From assembly GCA_010909725.1 (NCBI GenBank), contig JAACMV010000002.1:186001-250000 (forward strand): a DNA stretch of 64,000 bases. Direction: 5' to 3'. The notes below the pieces were generated by a model. That model searched no databases. It had not been told where the DNA came from and saw nothing but the letters and a program-made list of their open reading frames with translations. This document shows positions 40,298 through 51,508 of this stretch, piece by piece. The translations under genes were made by a program, and so were the position numbers. Position 1 is the stretch's first letter. Every line of letters starts with the position of its first letter. Source of the DNA: Picochlorum sp. 'celeri'. Lineage: Eukaryota > Chlorophyta > Trebouxiophyceae.

Positions 40298-42259
40298 ATG
40301 TCGTGTCTTTTTGTTCGCGTTGGGCCAAGGTGGTCAATACTATTGCTGCTGACACTGGGCTTCGTGGTCGATATGTGTCGCTCGGTGGTCATAATTGATA
40401 TGGTAGATGTTAAAGATCTTGGTAATGTGGCAGATACGACGGGTTTTGGCTCTGTCTCCTATCAGTTCTCCATATCAAAGTATCAAGTGACAATAGGTCA
40501 ATACTGCGAGTTTTTGAATGCCGTGGCGTCCATAGAGGACACATATGACGTATATACTAGTTCCATGGGAGAAAATTCAAATATCGCAGGTATCAAGAGG
40601 GCGTTGACGAATGAAAGGTACTCTTACTCCATTGTGGATAACCAAGGTAATAGCTCAGCAAGGCCAGTCACCTACATTGACTGGTTTCGCGCCGCTCGCT
40701 TCGCTAATTGGATGTCAAATGGACAGCCGTCTGGTACTCTTCAGGACTCTACGTCGACTGAAAATGGAGCATATACTCTTGAAGGTGCAGTTGACGGAAA
40801 TGCAAAAGCATTGAATCCTGTGAACCCAAACACAAATGGTCCGCCAGCATTCTACATTGCCAGGGAGGATGAATGGTATAAAGCTGCGTATTATGACCCC
40901 AGATCAAACAATGGACAAGGAGGATATTACAGTTTTGCGACGAGGAGTGACATAGCGCCTGGTAATGATATTGGATCATCCAGCAATCAGGCAAATTACA
41001 TTACTCTTCCTGATGGTTTGCTCTCCACAACGCAGTCTCCAAATTTTGACTCGAGTAATTATTTGACTGACGTTGGGGCTTTCACAGAAAGTTACAGCTA
41101 CTATGGCACTTTCGATCAAAATGGGAATGTGTGGGAATGGTGTGACGTGTCAGAAATCACTGGCTACAGGTTTTTCAGAGGTGGAGCATGGACCTCGTAT
41201 TCATCTTATCTCGCATCCTCCTATCGCTTAGGCGCTCTTACCCATGAATCCTCTTTCAACAGTGGATTTCGTCTTGCTAGTCAGCCAGGGGATATCGTCT
41301 TTCCTCCTCCTGATTCAGAAAAGTCTCCAACACCAGGGCCAGAGGTACCCTCACCACCACCAACTCCGTCTCAAACTCCATCCCCAACTCCCCCCAATGA
41401 GCTGATTCGTATCGAAACGGTTCTTGTCGGAAACTCTGGAAATATTCCTGAACCACAAACGCTTTTTGGGTCTATAGATTATGAATTCGAAATTGGCAAG
41501 TACATGGTCACAATAGGTCAGTATTGTGCATTCTTGAATGCCGTCGCTAAAGATGATACATTCAATTTATACAACGATCTTATGGCATCTGATCTGAATG
41601 TAGCGGGTATTGAAAGAACAGGTGCTGCTGGGAGTTTCTCGTACTCTGTCGTAACCAATAATAATGGATCCAGCGAAAACAGGCCAATTGCATACGTCAG
41701 CTTTTTCGATGCCGCTCGATTTACAAATTGGTTGTCAAATGGACAGCCAAGAGGTGAACAAAACGATAGAACAACAGAATCTGGTGCATACCCATTGTAT
41801 GGCGCCATCGCAGGTGTTGTTCCATCTAGATCAACAGTCAACCCAAACACTGGAGAGCCACCAGCATTCTACATCCCACTGGAAAATGAATGGTATAAAG
41901 CTGGATTCTTTGATCCTGGCATGAATGATGGATCAGGAGGTTATTGGTCCTACGCAACTCAGAGCAATGATGCTCCAGGAAATGTAGTTGGATCCACAAA
42001 AAACCAGGTCAACTACATTGCCAACTCCCTGTACAGTGTCACCCAACAGGTACAATACGTTGCATCCCAAAATTACCTCACCGAAGTGGGTGCATTTTCA
42101 CAGTCCCAATCTTATTACAACACATTCGATCAAAATGGTAATCTTGGGGAATGGAATAATGCTGATGGATCTCCAAACAGCTCTCAGGGAACTCGAGGCA
42201 ACTTCTGGGCCTCTGCCCTCAATGGGCTGCGCAGTTTTGCATATGTCAGTGCATCTTAG
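40298..42259 (+). CDS. Secreted tandem FGE/SUMF-like protein (second domain interrupted by TAG)
   Basis: 653 residues to the TAG at 42257-42259. A hydrophobic signal segment (WSILLLLTLGFVVDMC) leads two copies of the formylglycine-generating-enzyme fold (about 40-335 and 373-653), joined by a Pro/Ser/Thr linker (SPPPTPSQTPSPTPP). Both copies carry KY.VTIGQYC.FLNAVA, FYI..E.EWYKA and TFDQNGN. Copy 1 ends normally (FRGGAWTSYSS ... SGFRLAS). Copy 2 stops just before its matching end; beyond the TAG the same frame reads ESNDLGFRVARP and stays open to TAA at 42416-42418. The catalytic Cys pair of true FGE is absent, so enzymatic sulfatase activation is unlikely; a binding or structural role is more probable. 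Confidence 0.85.
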   Translation: MSCLFVRVGPRWSILLLLTLGFVVDMCRSVVIIDMVDVKDLGNVADTTGFGSVSYQFSISKYQVTIGQYCEFLNAVASIEDTYDVYTSSMGENSNIAGIKRALTNERYSYSIVDNQGNSSARPVTYIDWFRAARFANWMSNGQPSGTLQDSTSTENGAYTLEGAVDGNAKALNPVNPNTNGPPAFYIAREDEWYKAAYYDPRSNNGQGGYYSFATRSDIAPGNDIGSSSNQANYITLPDGLLSTTQSPNFDSSNYLTDVGAFTESYSYYGTFDQNGNVWEWCDVSEITGYRFFRGGAWTSYSSYLASSYRLGALTHESSFNSGFRLASQPGDIVFPPPDSEKSPTPGPEVPSPPPTPSQTPSPTPPNELIRIETVLVGNSGNIPEPQTLFGSIDYEFEIGKYMVTIGQYCAFLNAVAKDDTFNLYNDLMASDLNVAGIERTGAAGSFSYSVVTNNNGSSENRPIAYVSFFDAARFTNWLSNGQPRGEQNDRTTESGAYPLYGAIAGVVPSRSTVNPNTGEPPAFYIPLENEWYKAGFFDPGMNDGSGGYWSYATQSNDAPGNVVGSTKNQVNYIANSLYSVTQQVQYVASQNYLTEVGAFSQSQSYYNTFDQNGNLGEWNNADGSPNSSQGTRGNFWASALNGLRSFAYVSAS

Positions 42260-42442
42260 GAATCGAACGATTTGGGTTTTCGAGTCGCAAGGCCTGCGCC
42301 ACGAGATACTACTGCACCTTGTCCAAGTATCAGAATAGACCCCGGATGCACCTGCAGTAAACCGTTCTGGCATCCCAAAAGAGGATGCACTGCTGCTCGC
42401 CCAGCAACGAAAGAATAATGAATGCTACGCTCACTTCCTATA

Positions 42443-42932
42443 TTATAATCGATGATGATGTTCCGTACAAGTGTGCGCCATTTGATCAAAAGGTAAATTA
42501 CCAAACGCGAGATTCATCATGGGGATTGATTCTTCCGGAATCCTCAGCTCATGTAATGTACCATCATTGGCATCCCAATAGTGGACAAACGAACTGCGCA
42601 CGAGTGCTGCTTATCATTTGAATACAGATATAAACTCTCCATTTCGACCTTTTTGTCTTGTAAAGCAAGTATGTCTGAGGTCTGAAGCAGTTCTCCTCTG
42701 TACGCATGTCAAGATTGGTCAACGAGCCTCCAATCCCATTTGTGATGGCATCTCGATGGTAACCATGGCTACTCCAGAACACCATAATCGAACCCTCCAT
42801 CAATATTCTAGGTATGGTTGGCATATAAACTTGCGGAATTGGTTGGCATCGCATGTAGAATGCGTCATATTCTTTGCTTTGCTTTGCTTCCCATCGCCAC
42901 AGGCCATTGGCCGGAGGTGAGGCATCTCGCAT
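42443..42932 (-). CDS. Probable small spliced gene of unknown function
   Basis: Two exons are proposed, 42932-42649 and 42593-42443, with a 55-bp intron (donor GTCGAA, acceptor GCAG, phase 2), giving about 144 residues. Splicing joins TYLLYKTK to SSFVHYWDANDGTLHELR, a protein-like continuation ending in a His-rich tail. Exon 1 contains RWEAKQSKEYDAFYMR and GSIMVFWSSHGYH. Its stop would lie 24 bp from the TAA that closes the read-through frame of the opposing FGE-like gene, matching the tight spacing of other convergent pairs. The donor is atypical and I do not recognise the protein, so this is tentative. Confidence 0.42.
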
Positions 42933-43105
42933 ACGACAGGAAGGCCAGACCGAAGGGGTTGCATCCGTGCTGCGTCATTACGCTTACGTGTACGGTATCA
43001 AGAACGACGGTCCACTCCGACGAGAATATTCTGGTATCGAGCAAGAATTGGTAGTCCAATGTATATTGATTTTGTTCCGTATGATACGTTACAAGTTAAA
43101 TTGAG

Positions 43106-44557
43106 ATGTCTCCAAAGAGAAGCAAGAGCAACAGTCCTGATATTGTAGAGAATAACGCTGTGGAAGCCAGCGCTCGGACAATGCTGGCCGAGGAACGCCG
43201 AGTACAGCCAAGAATCAATGAGGAAATCAATATTATTGATGAGGAGGTTGATCCGTTGCTGATTCAATCGCCATTCGAGCAGGAATCCGAGCAATTCCAG
43301 CCGTGGAGTGATGCAGAGGACTCCCAGACCCCAGTTGTTGAAGCGGATGACACTACACATGCAGAACGAGTGCGCCTTCTCCAAGAATCTCGTGAAAGAC
43401 AGCAGTTGGATTTTCAGGTTGGTGATCTGAGTGACCATTCTCTTGTTGTTGGGCCACGAGTTGGGGCTGGGTCATATGGACGTGTGTACCTGGGAGACCA
43501 TCTGTCCTATGGGGAGGTTGCCGTGAAGATAGTGCATGCGCATGACTCGAAGGCGCTGACGAGTGTACTGAGAGAAATATCCACGAGTATGACCATGGGA
43601 GAGCATCCGAATATCGCCACAATCTTTGAAACTCGCATTTGCCAGTGCCCAAGGTCATTCCATTTTCCTGTGGGTCGTGATGCGTCTCCTGGAGCCTCAC
43701 CCTCGATGCAAGAAGCCCCTTTGCATAGACAAAGACAACAACCATGGGCAGGAAGCACAGACTCACTATCCAGATATGTGGTTGACTGCATGAACACCGG
43801 GAACAGGATGCGCGTAACAGTCTTCTCCAGGGACCCAGAGTCCAGTACAGAGTTGCAGCACTTCATGTCATCTCTGGATGCAACCAGGGCTGTCGATACT
43901 GATGACCTCTACTTTGCCATCATCAGCGAGTTTTGCAATGGAGGCACCTTGTACGAGGTGTTGAGAAAGGGAGATTTACAACACAATGATGTGGAGACAA
44001 AATATGCATACCTGAAAGCCATTGTACTTGGTGCTGCGTATGGCGTGCAGCACATGCACCACAATGATATGGTCCATAGGGACCTATCCAATACGAATAT
44101 CATGCTTCATTACACGAGGTTGCCTGAGGACGGCAGGCCTGATGCAGAGTCTTTGACTGCAAAGCTGATTGACTTTGGCCGTGCATCAATGAATGCTGTG
44201 AAGACCATGCAGACCAACTCCCTCAGTACTGTGTCGTACTCTGCTCCCGAATTTATGATGCGTGGCGACTCAAGCAAAGCCTCTGACATATTTTCTTTGG
44301 GAGTTCTGATGTGGGAGGTGTGGACAGGGTGCTGTGCATGGGCAGGCGCTCGTGATGTTCAGGTGGTGTATGCAGTGACCAGCGGGAAGACGTTGGATAT
44401 TCCCGAGGATGTTCCCTGTGATCTCATGTTGTTGATGAAATCTTGCATGTCGCTTGATCCAAACGATCGACCAGAGATTGATGAGGTGGTGCAACAACTT
44501 GAAAGCATGACTGATGTGAAAACCCCAGACACCACCGACTCACCATCTGACCAGTAG
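43106..44557 (+). CDS. Protein kinase (TKL-like) with large insert
   Basis: 483 residues, intronless. Glycine loop GAGSYGRVYLG (about 120), VAVK lysine (about 141), HRDLSNTNIM (about 323), DFGRA (about 355) and SAPEF (about 380) show all catalytic residues. The kinase is interrupted by an ~85-residue Ser/Gln/Pro-rich insert between the N-lobe strands beta-4 and beta-5 (roughly 180-265). A ~100-residue acidic N-terminal region precedes it. HRDL(S)xxN and the GxGxxGxVY loop fit the algal tyrosine-kinase-like expansion; specificity (Ser/Thr or Tyr) is not certain. No receptor or membrane segment seen. Confidence 0.88.
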   Translation: MSPKRSKSNSPDIVENNAVEASARTMLAEERRVQPRINEEINIIDEEVDPLLIQSPFEQESEQFQPWSDAEDSQTPVVEADDTTHAERVRLLQESRERQQLDFQVGDLSDHSLVVGPRVGAGSYGRVYLGDHLSYGEVAVKIVHAHDSKALTSVLREISTSMTMGEHPNIATIFETRICQCPRSFHFPVGRDASPGASPSMQEAPLHRQRQQPWAGSTDSLSRYVVDCMNTGNRMRVTVFSRDPESSTELQHFMSSLDATRAVDTDDLYFAIISEFCNGGTLYEVLRKGDLQHNDVETKYAYLKAIVLGAAYGVQHMHHNDMVHRDLSNTNIMLHYTRLPEDGRPDAESLTAKLIDFGRASMNAVKTMQTNSLSTVSYSAPEFMMRGDSSKASDIFSLGVLMWEVWTGCCAWAGARDVQVVYAVTSGKTLDIPEDVPCDLMLLMKSCMSLDPNDRPEIDEVVQQLESMTDVKTPDTTDSPSDQ

Positions 44558-45010
44558 TACCATACCGTGACAGAGAGATTTCGTTCCCTCTTCCTACTTG
44601 AGAGGGATTTCATTATTGTTATCGTCCTTATATAGGACAGATTGTTTTTTATTCTTGAGTGGCAAATATTCTAGCACTTTCTTACAACCACTGCTATATG
44701 CTTGAAGTCAGTTAGCGATGTAGAACCATGACGAGTACCCTTGCATTTATTTTGACTGTAATACAACTACTGTTTCAAGCGTCAATCGAGCCCTTCGTTG
44801 CCATATGATTCCCTATATGTATGACTCTCTGCATGCAGTCTGATCACCTGATCAAGTCATGACTTGAAGAGTCATGAAGCGCCCCCACTCGATGTACCCA
44901 GATCCTCCCAACTGGTCTCATAATCGCATTAAATACATACATTATACCATAATTTTGCTAGAAAAAGACTCGTGAGGGTAGAATCCGCTGCAAGAACACA
45001 GACAACCACC
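44558..45010. other. 453-bp spacer containing nested palindromes
   Basis: It holds the kinase 3' UTR and the promoter of the protoporphyrinogen oxidase gene. The notable part is 44821-44875, where an 8-bp outer stem encloses three further palindromes (see separate entry). No coding frame. Confidence 0.5.
44821..44875. repeat. Nested palindromes with cloverleaf potential
   Basis: ATGACTCT (44821-44828) pairs with AGAGTCAT (44868-44875). Between them lie CTGCATGCAG (10-bp palindrome), two TGATCA words 2 nt apart and TCAAGTCATGACTTGA (44852-44867, 16-bp palindrome). Single-stranded DNA or RNA could fold as a multi-branched structure. It is not a tRNA: loops are too small and no T-arm consensus is present. 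Confidence 0.6.
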
Positions 45011-46793
45011 ATGCTGTCTTCTGTTCAGCTTGTTCCTCAGAAAACCTGTTTTCTGAAAAATACTCGCCAATCATGTCCACAGATATCAGCATCACGCAAT
45101 AATCAATTACATACACGATGCTCCAAGGGAATTCGCACGCACACTGGGCTCGTGCGTGGAGGACGATCTCTGCAGAATTCAATTATTTCTGCAGCATCAG
45201 CAGCAGGAGCGCCAGTGGCATCTCAGATTGATGAAAATAGTATTTTAGATGCAGTGATTGTTGGAGGGGGCATCTCTGGTCTCACAACTGCGTTGGTACG
45301 TTGCGATAAGGTTTGGATAGAGCACTGACGTTTAGGACCTTTTTGTGGTCTCAGGGTACATTCTGATGTGATATCATACCTGAATGCAGGCATTGAATGC
45401 GGAACACAAGTCTGAAGTTGGCTCTTTCCTCGTGACAGAAGCAAGAGACAGGGTTGGAGGAAATATCACTTCCATGAGTGATGAGTCAAAGGGTTTGCTT
45501 TGGGAGGAGGGTCCAAACAGTTTCCAGCCAAGTGATGCGGTATTGAAAGCAGCAGTAGATGCTGGATGTGTGGATGATCTTGTCTTGGGAGACCCCAAAG
45601 CTCCTAGATTTGTGTACTGGGAAGGGCGCCTGAGGCCAACTCCCTCTGGACCTGATGTCGTCACCTTTGATTTGATGTCTCTTTTCGGTAAGATTAGAGC
45701 TGGATTGGGTGCACTCGGTATTAAATCACCAATGCCAGAGTATGAAGAGAGTGTTGAACAATTTGTGCGCAGAAATTTGGGGGATGAGGTGTTTTACAGG
45801 TTGATTGAGCCATTCTGTTCTGGTGTGTATGCTGGAGATCCAACAAAACTCTCCATGAAGGCTGCTTTCGGAAAAGTGTATGATCTCGAAGAAAAGGGAG
45901 GATCAATCATTGGAGGGGTGATCAAGCTCATTCAGGATAAGAAGGCAAACCCACCACCAGAGAGAGACTCCCGCCTGCCTCCAAAGCCTCAGGGACAAAC
46001 GGTTGGATCTTTCAGGAAAGGACTGCAAATGCTCCCAAATGCTATTGCAGAGAAAGTGAAGGAGAGCATTCGCACGTCTTGGAAGTTGACAGCGATTACC
46101 AAGAACAAGAACAGAGGGATCTTTGAGTTGTCGTATGAAACACCAGAGGGACCTAAACTGATAAAGTCCAAAACAGTTGCTTTGACAGTCCCATCCTACG
46201 TTGCTGCGGATCTCTTCAAGGAGGATATTCCAGAAACCTCAAAAGCTTTGAACAGCTTTGATTATCCACCCGTGGCTGCAGTGACAATCACATACCCAGA
46301 AAGTGCCATCCTGGAGGACAGGCTCGATGAGAATGGTAATCTGCCAGGATTTGGACAGCTTCATCCAAGAACCCAAGGGATTACAACATTAGGAACAATC
46401 TACAGCAGCTCTCTCTTCCCAGGAAGAGTTGGAAAAGGTGATGTGCTCCTGCTCTGTTACTTTGGAGGAGCTTTGAACCGCAAGGTGACAGAGATGACGG
46501 ACGAAGAAATTATCGCTCAAGTAGATGTTGATCTGAAGAATATGCTGATCAAGCAGAATGCTCCTCCTCCCACAAAAGTGGCAGTCAGAGTATGGCAGAG
46601 AGCCATTCCACAGTTCAATATTGGCCACTTGGAGCAGGTGAAAGCCGCTGAAGATGGAATCTCTCAAAAAGGTTGGGACGGTCTCTTCCTCGGAGGTAAC
46701 TATGTATCCGGTGTGGCTCTTGGCAAGTGCATCGAGTATGGATACACGTTTGCTGACAAAATTGCTGCCTCCATGACTGCCAGCAAGCCATGA
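45011..46793 (+). CDS. PPOX: Protoporphyrinogen IX oxidase, chloroplast
   Basis: Exons 45011-45295 and 45390-46793 (94-bp intron, phase 0) give 562 residues. PPOX makes protoporphyrin IX for chlorophyll and heme. The first ~75 residues are Ser/Arg/Gln-rich, a transit peptide. The FAD-binding VGGGISGL (about 84-91) ends at the exon junction, followed by EARDRVGGNITS, EEGPNSF, FCSGVYAGDP, SGVYAGDPTKLSMKAAFG and, at the end, GLFLGGNYVSGVALGKCIE. These are the plant plastid PPO1-type features. It is tandem with the RanGAP gene, 103 bp apart. Confidence 0.94.
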
Positions 46794-46896
46794 GAATATG
46801 CATCTTTACTAGAGTAGAGATACAGAAAGCCATTTATTAGTTTATATTTAATTCATATATTCGATTTAGAGTCCGTAATACGTATAATATTGCAAC

Positions 46897-48542
46897 ATGT
46901 CTGTTGAAGAGTGGCAACTGTCCGCTGAACAGCGTGCAGACACCATTGCTCGTATTAAAGCCAGTATGGCGACCATGTACTTTTTCCAAAATGGCAATGA
47001 TGCTCAAAATCAGGATCTGGGCGCAATGGCGGCGATGATTGAGAAGAAGGCATATACGGTTGCTCAAGTTGAGGCAAAAACGACGACTGGCGTGCGTCCT
47101 CATCACGAGACGCTCAAGGTAGGGACTGATTCGTTTTATAAACGTTTCATATAGTAGCAGCGGTGAGCATTCTCTCTACTCTCTTTGTGCAGGCGTATGT
47201 GAGAAAACTGAGTTCCTTGGTGTTGGAAGCCGTGTCTGGAACACTGCAGTTACAAAGTACTCAGCAGGGAGATGCCATGGATGTGGATTCCATTGATCTG
47301 ACTGGGTCCAGGGAGTTTTTGACGACAGAGACGGCAGAGGAGGCTCTTGCTCCAATGTTGCAGGATGGTGCGAGTGTTTCAAGAATCAAATTTAGTACAA
47401 AGAGTTTTGGCATAGATGCCGCTCATGTCGCCGCTCGAGCGATTAGAAATGTATCTTCAACATTAAAACATGCTGATATGTCTGATATTATAGCTGGAAG
47501 GCCGGAGGAGGAGGCATTGAAGGCTTTAGAGATTATCAGCGAGGCATTGGCAGAAGCAGAGTTGGACAGCTTGGACTTGTCTGATAATGCTCTGGGAGAG
47601 AAGGGCATTCGGGCCTGTGCAGCTGTGATTCAAAAGCAGAAGAATTTAAAGCATATTGCGTTCCAAAATGTTGGTTGCTCCGAGTTTGGCTGTGCAGCGG
47701 TGAATGAGCTTTTGGTGCACTGTGGCAACCTCAGATCAATTCATCTGCTGAATAATATGAGCGGGGATTCCGGGGCAATGTCCATCGCGAAGATTATTGA
47801 AAGGTGTCCACTGTTGGAAGATTTCAAGATGGCGTCAAGTAGAGTTGGTGAGGAAGGTGGGAAGGCTATTGCTGATGCTCTTGCAGTGTGTGGGCATGCC
47901 ATGGTGAGGATTGATCTTCATGACAACCCGCTGACGGATGAGTCGGCTGAGTCGCTCGCCAAGGCAATCAAATCTCATCCATGTTTGAAAGCGCTTAATT
48001 TGAATGACATTGCCATGGAAGATCCTGGAATTCAAATCATTGCTGAGAGTCTCTGCGCAGTCAGCAAGACTCTAGAGCATCTTGAGTTGGAACTCAATTC
48101 GATCACGGTTGAAGCAGCTCGTGATCTTGCTGCTGCCATTCATCAAATGGAAAATTTAAAGGTTTTGAATGTCAAGGAGAATGAGCTGGAAGATGATGGA
48201 GCTTTGGAAATAGCCAAATCTCTCCTTGGTCTGAAAAAGTTGGAGGTGGTTGATATGCGTACCAATCAGATTGGAAGAGGAGGGGCCGTTGCCCTTGCCA
48301 AAGCATGTGTAACCATTCCGTCAGTGAAGGAACTGTTGTTGGATGACAATGAGATATCAGAAGCTGGAGTGGATGCCCTTGTGGAGGTGTTGAAGAAGGG
48401 TAAGAAGGAAGATATTCTGGGTTCTCTCGAAGACAATCTAGCAGATGAAGACGATGAGGGCGGTAGTAATGAAGAGGGCCACGAAACTTTGGATAAAGCC
48501 GTCGATGAGATTGTGGCAGCCCTCCAGAGTGAACACTTGTGA
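46897..48542 (+). CDS. RanGAP: RanGAP with plant-type WPP-like N-terminus
   Basis: Exons 46897-47118 and 47193-48542 (74-bp intron, phase 0) give 523 residues. The N-terminal ~105 residues correspond to the plant WPP domain that targets RanGAP to the nuclear envelope: EKKAYTVAQVEA, TTTGVRP and, across the splice, LKAYVRKLSSLVLEA. The name-giving WPP appears as WQL. Leucine-rich repeats (about 165-455) carry LSDNALGEKGI, DLHDNPLTDESAESLA, NELEDDGALEIAKSL and NEISEAGVDALV, followed by an acidic tail (DNLADEDDEGG), as in Ran GTPase-activating proteins. Confidence 0.9.
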
Positions 48543-48643
48543 GACAAGATTCCCAAGTTTTGATGTACTGGTACTTCATGTAAGTCAAACTCTGCGTCCC
48601 TGTAAACCTGGAATCAATCCAATCATGAATATTTATATTTAAA

Positions 48644-51500
48644 ATGGTTTTGGTAGAAACGCACATTCCCAGAAGTGCGCGCATACTTCTAGTCTGCCTG
48701 CTTGTGTCGGTAGCTTGTATGCCGCGTGCTGTTGGACAAGAATGCGAATATGAGTCATTCCTAGACGCCATTCCGGGAGATATATTTGGAGACACATCTA
48801 TATTTAAAACAGCGATAAAAATATCGGGGTATCAGGTGCGTTTACCGCAATTTCGAGGAACGCGCTTTGAAGATACACTGTGCACGCGTTCCTTGCAGCG
48901 CCAGGTTTGGGCTCTGACATTTTGTAGGCATGTTCTTGAGGATATTCCATACATTCTGGCCGAAAGAATGGATCTTTTTTATGCCTCAAGATTATTTAAT
49001 GCTTTTCTCGGGGTAGAAAGGCAGATTGACATCATGTTGCCTGTAACTAACCTTTCCTTTCTCTTCTTGGGCGCAGGACAAATTGCCCAGCCCAAAGTCA
49101 GATGTTTCAATCACGCTACTTGTTCCTACAAACGGAGCATGGCTGAGAATGCTTTGGGATAATGGACTCTTTATACCAATCATTAGCAAGGTTGGGGACG
49201 CTTTGCCTGCCACAGTGTTGTACAACACAATGCTCGGGACTGTTTCCCCAGATCAGATACAGCAGTTTTCAAAAGAAAACCCGGGCTCATCTCCGTCCAT
49301 CTATGGACTCTTATCTGGCAAGCCGGGATATAATATTCAGTATTGGTCGGCGGAGAAGGATGATAAGACAGCATACTACTTTTCTCCAGAAGGAACACTC
49401 AATGATGGTGTTGCTGAGACGTTTAGACCTGTGCAAGTCTGCAATAGCTGGATTTACTTCACAAACAAAGTACTGATTCCAACGCAAAATGGAAAGTTAG
49501 GTGATGTAGAGAAAGTGTCGATTCCCGAGAATTTACCATGGGAACAAGGCTCCTCGAGCCCTGAGGAAGACCCAGCTCCAGCTGCTGCTGCACCTGCTGC
49601 GGAGGAATCGGAAATTCCTGCAATCTTACCTCCTCGCGCCGCAGCACCTCTTCCTGATGAAATTACGATACCTATTATTCTTCCTGCAGCTGCACCTGCT
49701 CAAAATAAGGATGTTTGCCTGGTACCAGACCCTGACTTGATTGCAGGACCTCCTCAGGCAGTTGCACCAGCTGCTGAAATAGTTACAGGGGAAGCACCTC
49801 TTGCGGGGGCACCAGCTGCAGAGATACCTTCAGTAGAAGTACCTATTGAACAGCCCGCGGATTGCAATACCACATTTGCTGACGAGGCACGTAAAGCTGG
49901 CTTAGGAATCCTGGCCACTGCTCTTTCCCAAGAATCTATAAAAAGTCAGCTGCCAGATCCGTCGGAGTCAAACACATTGTTTGCCCCCGTCGACAATGCA
50001 TTTTTCACCATGCTTACTGATCTGGGCATTTCCATAACGGATGCCCTTGCATTGGGAGATAAATTGGCTGGAGTCATTCTCTACCATGTACATCCAGATG
50101 AGGCACTTTCACTGGACCAAGTTCGAGAGCGACAGACACTGACTACTGAACTTGGCTTAAGATTGAATGAACCAGATAAGTATGTGATTGGAGTGCAGAG
50201 TGATCAGGATTCGACGAAGCTTACCAGTCTGAGACCTGGTGACATTGCCACAATTACACAGGAACTGCAGGTCTGTAGCACCTCCATTCTAGTTATTGAC
50301 AAAGTCCTTTTACCGGCAGAGAATGTGAACAGTCTTCCAGATCCAGGGCAGACGCCTGTTGTCACGAATAGACAACTTGAAGTCCCCCAACAACCAGAAC
50401 TCATATCTGTAGACTCACCAAGAGCAATACTGGATGGAGGGATAGCATTTGCCACAGGTCCTCTTCAAGGTTGTTCAATTACACTGGAGGCAGAAGGTAC
50501 TACGTTAACAACAACAACAGATGCCGATGGTAGATTTACTTTTGAGGGAATTCCCGAATGCGCTATAGAGACTGGGATCATTGTCCTTCCCAAAGCTGAG
50601 GGTCAGCAGGAATCATGTATAGACTCTGCCACGCGGCTTCCTCCACCATATGCTCTCGTTGCAGACTTGTACAATCTGATGAATAATCTGACATCGACGC
50701 CGAGTGTAGCTAATCCTTTGAACCTGAGCCCTCTGAGTACACTGTTGAGCTCTGCAACATTAGGTTCGAGTTCCACAAATGGGGTGTCCCACGTAACCGA
50801 TGAGATTGCAGGCTTACTAGGACTGAAGTCGCAAGAAGAGGCTGTCATGTCGCCAGGGCGCTCGTCTAACATGAATTTGCTCTCAGCAAACTCACAGTCT
50901 CTGGTGACAAGCTTGTTGGGAGGAACAACATTGAAGGCTTTCTTGGCAAAGATTGTCAACCTTGAGGAAGGGGTTCTAGCTATTGACAACGTGATTGCTA
51001 GTAAATTACAAGATAAGATTAATTTATCTGACCCATCTCAAGTGCAGAGTATTATACAAGAGGCCATTGAGCTTGTCAGCAATGGACCAGCCTTGTCCAG
51101 CAGGAAATTGAGACAAGACACCATTCCCCCAGAGTATTTGTCGGCAATCTCTCAATCAATTGCGGAGGTCAATCGCATATCAAAGTCTGTTATATACGAT
51201 AATTCGATACCGGTGGACAGGAGGGACGAGGTTCTCTCAAACTGTACAGCAGTTTCTCAGACTAGTATTGCTCCAGCCATTGAACAATTGGGGGCTGGAG
51301 AACTCTCTCTTAGCGACTTTCAATCCAACTACAACCCGTCATCAATCGCTTCAATGATTGGATATATCAATGTGCCATCTCCTTCACCAGAACTTACAGA
51401 TCCAACAACTGAACCAGCGACAGTGGTTGCCCAGCAGAGTGACGCTATTCCAATGATTCCAATCCTCACGTTTATTTTCATGCAGTATTATATCATTTAA
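48644..51500 (+). CDS. Fasciclin-domain surface protein, probable GPI anchor
   Basis: Exons 48644-48835 and 49077-51500 (241-bp intron, phase 0) give 871 residues. A signal peptide (ARILLVCLLVSVACMPRAVG) is followed by two FAS1 domains: about 35-190 (TLLVPTNGAW) and about 325-470 (NTLFAPVDNAFFTMLTDLG ... VILYHVHPDEALS), separated by an Ala/Pro/Glu-rich linker. A carboxypeptidase-regulatory/CnaB-like segment follows (about 510-550: CSITLEAEG ... TDADGRFTFEGIPE), then a Ser-rich region and a C-terminal hydrophobic tail (IPILTFIFMQYYII) suggesting GPI attachment. FAS1 proteins mediate cell adhesion and wall assembly. Its stop lies 8 bp from the convergent gene's stop. Confidence 0.85.
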
Positions 51501-51508
51501 ATAACCAT

